Of a stretch of 64,000 nucleotides of DNA, positions 58,253 through 64,000 are shown piece by piece. A model generated the notes under the pieces. The model saw nothing but the letters and a program-made list of their open reading frames with translations. It searched no databases and was not told where the DNA came from. The stretch spans positions 1 to 64,000 of the forward strand of contig JBPCJY010000016.1 in assembly GCA_051004815.1 (NCBI GenBank), given 5' to 3'. Position 1 is the first letter of the stretch, and each line of letters begins with the position of its first letter. Source of the stretch: JBBQXY01 sp051004815 (GTDB taxonomy: Bacteria; Chloroflexota; Ktedonobacteria; Ktedonobacterales; Ktedonobacteraceae). The translations under genes and the position numbers were made by a program.

Positions 58253-61200
58253 ATGCAAGATGCGCAGTATCCCGTACCTGCTCCTAATAGAAGCCAAACT
58301 TCGTTGTCCCGTGTGACATCAGCGCGGCTTTCGCGTAGCATTCTTGTTGGAGTTGCAGTCTCACTTCTACTCACATGCATTGAGATCGCTATCCTATGGA
58401 TGCTCTATCCATTTCATCCAGCAGTCAACAACGCGTTAACGCGCCTGAGCACTGTTTTGGCTTTGCCAATCCATATTCCGCTACTTTGGCTTATTCCCCT
58501 TGTTGAGATCGTTGGTATCTCTCTGATCGCCTTCCGCGTGGCTAAGCCACTGGCTATCAGGGCGTATCTACGCGACGTACAACGCGCTCAAGAAGCTTAC
58601 TGTACAAATAGCACGGCACTGCGGTCTCTCGCAGATGTTTATCATACGCCAGTGACCTATTATCAGCATACACCTGATCCAGTGGATAGCAACCGAGAGG
58701 AAAAGATTTCTCTACACGAACTGCCAAAGCTCTACCGCGATACATCGCTCTTGCTGATGGGTGCCGCGGGTGCTGGAAAAACACTCGCGCTGCAACAATA
58801 CCTCTATCACATGTCCCAACGCCCGCGGCACCTCAAGCGTGGACAGCACAAAATTGGTCTCTATATCCCTCTCAAAAACTATAACATCTTCCTCAAAAAA
58901 CATCAACCGGGCGTTTCTACCGCTGACATTGCTAGTGGTGAGGCAAAGGAGGCAGAAGAGGCAGAAGAGGCCGGAAATGAGCAACTTGGCCCTTCCCATG
59001 AAGTAGTACCCCAGGGAACGTTTCTTTCTTTTTTGCTTGAAGGCGATCTAAGCGGTACACGCCACTTGCGTCCGTATCTGCGAAAGTTGCTAGAGCAGGG
59101 GCAATTCTGTATTTTGTGTGATGGACTTGATGAGGTCGATGACAAGTATCGGCTTGCCGTCGGGCGCGAACTGGCGGAGTTGTTGTTAGTCACACAAAAT
59201 CGCTTCATCATCTCTTGCCGTGAAGTAGACTACCAGCAACAACAGAAGCTGATGGAACTGGTCAACGGGGGTCATCTCGAATACGTGGTGATCGAGCCAC
59301 TACCCCTGGATATTGTCCGTCAATTTGTCGAGCAATATATTCACGATCAAGGCAATCACTGGCAACATACCGCAGGACAAATTATGCAGATCATCGAACA
59401 TAGCCGCTTGCGATATATCTGCACCAATCCTCTGCTGCTTTTGGCTTTCATGGAGATCATTGATACGGTCGGGGTCGAGCGCGGGAAAAAGTTAGATACT
59501 CGTGGCAGCTTGTTACGCGAATATATAGCAAGGCTCATCAAACGCACACAGGGGCGATCCGCGTGGCGACAAAATGCGCCGACGGAACAAGAAGTAACTG
59601 GGTTGTTGGGCAGAATCGCCTTTGCCGCTCGCTGGTCGCATGACCCGGACGCACTACAACTGCCACCACCAACAAGCCAGGGTAGAGCTGCCCATGTCGC
59701 GGCAGTGGCCGAAGAACTCCTGGCGTGGTTAGGGAAACATCCTCCCCAGAGTGTTTTTGAAGCCGAACAGTCAGAAGAGGACTACGATGCGGCACAGATA
59801 GCGCACCTACTGCAATTTGCCCAGGACGCCGGACTTATTGATATTTCAGCGGAGGACAGGCCAAGTCACGATGGAAGAGTGTTGAGTTTTCGCCATGAAT
59901 TGCTAGCTGACTACTTTGTCGCGGCATATTGCTCTGATGCCGGGCAACAGGGCGAATTCGCCTTCACTACTCTGACCGAAGATATCCTTGCCAAGCCAGG
60001 ATATTGGAGTGTTCCTATCGCTCTATGGGCTGGATTGATGGATAATCCTGCACAATTAGCGGAACAATTTATCATACTTGGCAACAATCACCCTGACTAT
60101 ACTCTGTCAGCGACCGCCCTTGGTCTCATCTGCCTTGGTGTAACCTGGACACCACCGCAGGCTCCTCTACAACGCGGCAACACGGTTCCACATGTGCTAA
60201 CCACGGCACTCACAGAGATCACACGGAACGATGTTGCACGAGTTGAGTTGGCGGCTATCCTCACAAGATGTGCCGATGAAGGAGCGTTTGAAATTTATTA
60301 CGCCTTGCTACCTTTGTTGATGGTAGAAAACATTGGCGAATTCTTAGTACAGCTCAATGCATCCACTGTGCTTAAGCTCCTCTTTACCTATCTGCGTGAT
60401 GCCGTCGATATACCTGCCTATGAAGGCCAGGTGAAACGCCTGTCGCGCGTCTTGTGGCACTTTGGTACAGAGGCAGTGTCATATGCCAGCCCACTCATAC
60501 AGGCTGTCCCCGGTAGAAGCATCCGCTTGCGTGCCGCGACCATTAATATTCTTGGTGGTACGCAGAGTGCTGAAGCAGTCAAGCCATTGATGGAGCAACT
60601 TGGTGATGCAGACCCGTATGTTGTCAAGCGAGCGGGCGGTGCATTGATTCGTCTTGGGCCAAATCTCAGCCTGACACCCGTACTTGCAGAACTCGAAAAT
60701 CATACCGCAAGTGCTTTCATACGGCAGGTACATGCGGCAATACTGCATATGCTGGAACGTTTACTCAGTACTCAAGATGGTGAGCAAGCACTCGCCGCAA
60801 CACAAACTGAGCATGTGTTTGCTACCCTTATACACATGCTCGGTACGGACTATAGTTGGGAGCCTGATCTACAGGAACAGGTACGTGCGCTACTGGTTCG
60901 ACACAGCAAAAGGCAAGGGCTACAGCCATCACTTGCCACAACGTCAAGTAGTGTGGCAGTGGTAGGTACAATTGCGCGTGAAACTCAGGAGCAAGTGATT
61001 GCGCAGCTGATCCGCTTTCTCGCTTCAGGCGATGAGATGCAGGCGAACAATATAGTACAAACGCTGCAAGAGATTGGGAATGCAGCTACCCCACAGTTAT
61101 TGAGGCAGTTACGTCAACAGCCACCCGAGTCGGTGCGAATGCGCATTGTCGAGATATTACAACGGGTACAAGATAATCGCGCCTTGCCCGACATCTTACG

Positions 61201-63682
61201 GCTCATCGCTGATAACTCTCCACTCGTGCAAAAACAGGTCACCTCGGCTTTACAGACCTATGGCGACGAGAGCATTATCGGTTTGCTTGATCTTATAGTC
61301 ACCGATCCTGATGAACTGGTGGCCGAACGGGCGGCTCATATCCTCAGCGACATGGGAGAGAAGGTAGTCCACCCAATTACTCAGGCCATGTCACGCATTG
61401 TACCTGGGCGCACACGGTTATTAGTACAGATATTGGATACAATCCATGATCCCACAGCCATACCCGCGCTGACCACGTTATTGCGTGAAGCACAAGGTGA
61501 GCCACTGCTCGCTATTGCTGTCATCCATACACTCAGCCATTTCGCTACACAGCAGGTTGTGGAGCCTATTTTGCAGATGCTCGCCAATCCGCATGTTCAG
61601 ATTTACGAGGAAGCCATTGAGGCTCTCAGTTCGTTGGGATTAACGGCACTCACTGAATTGATAGCGGCACTGGATTCGCCACAAGAGACAGCGGCCACCG
61701 CACGCGTGCGACGAGCAATGCTCGGTATCATGTCTTTTCCTGGCCAACAATTGTTGAACTCTTTGCCGCAAGACAGTAATGTGCAAGCACAGCAAATCAT
61801 GACGATATTTCAGATGCAAGGAGCTGAAGCGGCGCATACCCTGGTACAAAACCTCTTCCACGAGAATGAGCGCACGCGCCGTTATGTGCGTCAAACGCTC
61901 AGTGAATTACCAGGTCCGACTGCTGTTCCGCCACTATTGGAGGCTCTCACTCGTTTGGAATGGCGTTCCACTCTGGCTGATTTCCTGCTCAAATTCCCAG
62001 AGGCAGCGATCCCGCCTCTGGTACATCTGCTCGATGATCCGGAACGAGACGAAGCCGCTGCCGCCATCCTACCACGATTCGGCGCAGAGATACTGCCAGC
62101 GTTAATCTCAGGGCTGGATCACCCAACACTTGCGGTACAGGAGCACGCGAAAAATATTATGGTCGTCCTGGTGAGACAAAATCCACTGACACTAAGCCAG
62201 GTGGTACAGCTCTTCACACGATCCTTACCGTTGCGAGCGCACGAAGCACTGCTCGAAGTCCTCACCAACGAGTTGGACATCGTCAGCATTCCCGCACTGC
62301 TCGCTGGCTTAGAGGACGCTCACTTGATCGATGATGTCTCTGAGGCACTGGTACGAATGGCTCGCAAGCGCGATTGGCAACAAACGGTACTCAGTGGCCT
62401 GTTATCAGCACTGTATACAGAGGAGCGGCGGCGTGGAGCAGAGACGGCGTTAATCAAGACGGGAGCTCTGGCGGTGCGGCCCGTTGGTGAAATGATTATC
62501 GACGAGGACCCAGTGGTTGCCAGAGCAGCGCAGCACATTTTAAGTGCCATTGGCGTCCCCGCACTCCCATTCGTCTGGACTGCCCACGGCGATACCAGCA
62601 ATCGAGCACGACGCGATGCAGCCATGAATATTTTTCATGCCATGCCCACCGACGTTATCAAAGATGCCCTGGTGGATTTGCTGGGCAGTGATCAACCGGA
62701 AGATATGGCTATGGCCCAGGCATTGCTGCTGGAACGCATCCATGACGAGATGGCCTTGCCACAGGCTAATCATGAAATGATTCCGGCACTCTTCGATTAC
62801 GTACAGATACATGATCGAGAGCGCAGCAGTTTACGTATTCTTGCCCTCTTATTGCTGATAGGCGGCAATCAGGTCATTACGCACCTGGTACAGGTGCTCT
62901 ATGACTACCCAGAACACCACGAACAACTCGCTTACGCCTTCCTGTTCCTGGGTGATGAAGCGCACACAGCATTGGTGAATATCTTGCATGATCAGCACGC
63001 ACCTGCGCAGCTACGTGCTGAGATAATGAGTATTATAGGCTTGTTAGGACCCTACAAAGACCTCTATGAATATGCACAGTCACTTAGCAGTTACGGACTC
63101 TCGCTGAATCGCACGAGCATTTTAAAACCTGACCAGCTGGCTATCGCCCTGCGTGCATTGGGAAGCCTGTTAGCCAGTGGAGATTGGGATATCTCAACGT
63201 TGCAAAACCTGCTCCGTATTACTCCAGAGGGCAGTTCACAAAGCGAACTCTATCACGTCCTACTCGGATGGCGTTATGAGCCTATTATCGCACGACTCAA
63301 GGATGATTTACAAAACGAACGCGAGGCTCGTAACAACGAAATCATGAATTTAACGGCTCGCATTGTTCAAGATCGGTCCCACATTCATGAACTGGAGGAA
63401 GAGTTGGAGCAAGTGCGCCATGAACATGGACAGCGCGGTGATGAGCTATTCCAGGCGACGCAAGAGCGTGAAGATTTCCGTAGTAATCTCGAACAGGCAC
63501 TGCAAGAACGCGATACACTGCGCATAAACTTCAATCAGTCCATGCAAGAGCGCGAGGTTTTTCGCTCCACTCTGGAAAAGACGTTGCAAGAGAAACAGGT
63601 ATTGCAAGCGGAAATCGCCCATTTAGAAGACTATAATGCCCAACTGCAACAACAGATAAGGATTCTGCACGGCACCCAATAG
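58253..63682 (+). CDS. NACHT-type STAND NTPase with HEAT repeats, membrane helices and coiled-coil tail
   Basis: 1809 residues from ATG 58253. Two N-terminal membrane helices (ILVGVAVSLLLTCIEIAILW, LPIHIPLLWLIPLVEIVGIS) are followed by a NACHT NTPase: Walker A LLLMGAAGAGKTLALQQYL (about 168-186) and Walker B QFCILCDGLDEVDDKYRLAV (about 284-303, with the NACHT-like GLDEVD), and the winged-helix region RYICTNPLLLLAFMEIID. From about 690 to 1620 there is a long array of HEAT/PBS-lyase repeats (for example VVKRAGGALIRLG, LVAERAAHILSDMGEKV). The last ~110 residues are a coiled coil (RDDLQNEREARNNEIMN-type, ELEEELEQVRHEHG). It resembles bacterial NLR-like proteins, some of which stop phages, but no effector nuclease domain is seen. 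GAAAGG lies 15 bases before the ATG. It may instead sense membrane or metabolic state. Confidence 0.82.
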   Translation: MQDAQYPVPAPNRSQTSLSRVTSARLSRSILVGVAVSLLLTCIEIAILWMLYPFHPAVNNALTRLSTVLALPIHIPLLWLIPLVEIVGISLIAFRVAKPLAIRAYLRDVQRAQEAYCTNSTALRSLADVYHTPVTYYQHTPDPVDSNREEKISLHELPKLYRDTSLLLMGAAGAGKTLALQQYLYHMSQRPRHLKRGQHKIGLYIPLKNYNIFLKKHQPGVSTADIASGEAKEAEEAEEAGNEQLGPSHEVVPQGTFLSFLLEGDLSGTRHLRPYLRKLLEQGQFCILCDGLDEVDDKYRLAVGRELAELLLVTQNRFIISCREVDYQQQQKLMELVNGGHLEYVVIEPLPLDIVRQFVEQYIHDQGNHWQHTAGQIMQIIEHSRLRYICTNPLLLLAFMEIIDTVGVERGKKLDTRGSLLREYIARLIKRTQGRSAWRQNAPTEQEVTGLLGRIAFAARWSHDPDALQLPPPTSQGRAAHVAAVAEELLAWLGKHPPQSVFEAEQSEEDYDAAQIAHLLQFAQDAGLIDISAEDRPSHDGRVLSFRHELLADYFVAAYCSDAGQQGEFAFTTLTEDILAKPGYWSVPIALWAGLMDNPAQLAEQFIILGNNHPDYTLSATALGLICLGVTWTPPQAPLQRGNTVPHVLTTALTEITRNDVARVELAAILTRCADEGAFEIYYALLPLLMVENIGEFLVQLNASTVLKLLFTYLRDAVDIPAYEGQVKRLSRVLWHFGTEAVSYASPLIQAVPGRSIRLRAATINILGGTQSAEAVKPLMEQLGDADPYVVKRAGGALIRLGPNLSLTPVLAELENHTASAFIRQVHAAILHMLERLLSTQDGEQALAATQTEHVFATLIHMLGTDYSWEPDLQEQVRALLVRHSKRQGLQPSLATTSSSVAVVGTIARETQEQVIAQLIRFLASGDEMQANNIVQTLQEIGNAATPQLLRQLRQQPPESVRMRIVEILQRVQDNRALPDILRLIADNSPLVQKQVTSALQTYGDESIIGLLDLIVTDPDELVAERAAHILSDMGEKVVHPITQAMSRIVPGRTRLLVQILDTIHDPTAIPALTTLLREAQGEPLLAIAVIHTLSHFATQQVVEPILQMLANPHVQIYEEAIEALSSLGLTALTELIAALDSPQETAATARVRRAMLGIMSFPGQQLLNSLPQDSNVQAQQIMTIFQMQGAEAAHTLVQNLFHENERTRRYVRQTLSELPGPTAVPPLLEALTRLEWRSTLADFLLKFPEAAIPPLVHLLDDPERDEAAAAILPRFGAEILPALISGLDHPTLAVQEHAKNIMVVLVRQNPLTLSQVVQLFTRSLPLRAHEALLEVLTNELDIVSIPALLAGLEDAHLIDDVSEALVRMARKRDWQQTVLSGLLSALYTEERRRGAETALIKTGALAVRPVGEMIIDEDPVVARAAQHILSAIGVPALPFVWTAHGDTSNRARRDAAMNIFHAMPTDVIKDALVDLLGSDQPEDMAMAQALLLERIHDEMALPQANHEMIPALFDYVQIHDRERSSLRILALLLLIGGNQVITHLVQVLYDYPEHHEQLAYAFLFLGDEAHTALVNILHDQHAPAQLRAEIMSIIGLLGPYKDLYEYAQSLSSYGLSLNRTSILKPDQLAIALRALGSLLASGDWDISTLQNLLRITPEGSSQSELYHVLLGWRYEPIIARLKDDLQNEREARNNEIMNLTARIVQDRSHIHELEEELEQVRHEHGQRGDELFQATQEREDFRSNLEQALQERDTLRINFNQSMQEREVFRSTLEKTLQEKQVLQAEIAHLEDYNAQLQQQIRILHGTQ

Positions 63683-63725
63683 CCAAACAAGATGTCACCT
63701 TTACTGCTGTGTGGCAAGGCCTTGT

Positions 63726-64000
63726 TCACTTTCCAGATGTTGGTTGCGTACTCTGCAAATTCTCTTTGTATCCTTCAGACTTCTTTTGCAATTGATTAAT
63801 CAGCAAGTTCGGTGTCAAGCCGAATGTCGCGGCAATAATCAAGTTAGAGACCAGGCTGGTATTGAAGGTATAGATGGCATCCAGGTTGGTAGTCTTCGCC
63901 ACGATGAGCACACCTAGAACCGCTGCCAGGCCGGAAAGCAATGGAGTCACCAGCAAACGGGCTGTAGACAAACGATAATCATCCATCGTCTTATCAAGTT
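63726..64000 (-). CDS. Membrane protein C-terminus, cut by the window edge
   Basis: The frame is open to the right edge (..LDKTMDDYRLSTARLLVTPL), so the ATG at 63986 is probably internal. Two hydrophobic segments are seen (LLSGLAAVLGVLIVA, SLVSNLIIAATFGLTPNLLI), followed by a polar end (QLQKKSEGYKENLQ). No family can be named. It is convergent with the NACHT gene, 43 bp away. Confidence 0.6.
   Translation of the reverse strand, partial: LDKTMDDYRLSTARLLVTPLLSGLAAVLGVLIVAKTTNLDAIYTFNTSLVSNLIIAATFGLTPNLLINQLQKKSEGYKENLQSTQPTSGK

Overview
This window most likely comes from a chromosome of the Ktedonobacteria (Chloroflexota) or a near relative. The evidence is indirect: SARP and LAL (MalT/LuxR) ATPase regulators, XRE-TPR regulators, a two-lesion pyruvate:ferredoxin oxidoreductase next to a dihydroorotate-dehydrogenase-like partner, many mobile elements, and moderate GC with strong Shine-Dalgarno sites. 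No rRNA is present, so the species cannot be named.

Region 1 (1-20.2 kb). The 3' end of a type II NADH dehydrogenase is followed by a minus-strand nifJ (pyruvate:ferredoxin oxidoreductase) locus. nifJ is broken twice. It has an in-frame TAA near codon 289, and a complete 12,996-bp Tn3-family transposon (3027-16022) sits inside it, with 38-bp inverted repeats and a 5-bp AGCAC target duplication. The transposon is of the Tn4430 type: a tyrosine recombinase (TnpI) is translationally coupled to TnpA, and a resolution-site-like repeat cluster lies upstream. Its passengers are a LAL regulator, an ABM-like small protein, a secreted beta-helix protein with in-frame DNA repeats, a truncated globin, a frameshifted small gene and a MOSC protein. 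murB follows nifJ.

Region 2 (20.2-38.3 kb). This is a metabolic and stress neighbourhood: aldehyde dehydrogenase, PHB-depolymerase-like esterase, CopG regulator, dodecin, tandem universal stress protein, SARP regulator, Dps, a sigma factor cut off before region 4, slipin, GlsB/YeaQ-type protein, DoxX-like protein and an ADP-forming acyl-CoA synthetase fused to GNAT. Phased direct repeats of TTTAACGC/AGCGTTAAA recur in the intergenic regions, including across the start codon of the SARP gene, and suggest a local regulon. A decayed IS1182-type element with perfect 28-bp ends closes the region.

Region 3 (38.5-50.2 kb). This is an 11.5-kb island in a tRNA-Gly(TCC) gene. It is bounded by 103-bp direct repeats (48 bp identical across the tRNA 3' half) and carries an integrase beside the intact tRNA. 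The AT-rich left arm encodes a TIR-TPR-membrane protein, a TIR-like protein with a C-terminal membrane helix, and an adjoining caspase-family protease. The last two match a type IV Thoeris-like TIR/caspase defence module. Next come a SLOG-Nudix fusion, an island sigma factor, small proteins separated by repeated palindromes, an XRE-TPR regulator and a methyltransferase.

Region 4 (50.2-64 kb). After tRNA-Pro(TGG) lie a small membrane protein, a CheY-like receiver, a DUF2961/GH172-like secreted enzyme, a Wzx-like flippase, a membrane protein, a GH3/NagZ-like hydrolase and a 1809-residue NACHT-HEAT-coiled-coil membrane protein. A partial membrane-protein gene runs off the right edge.
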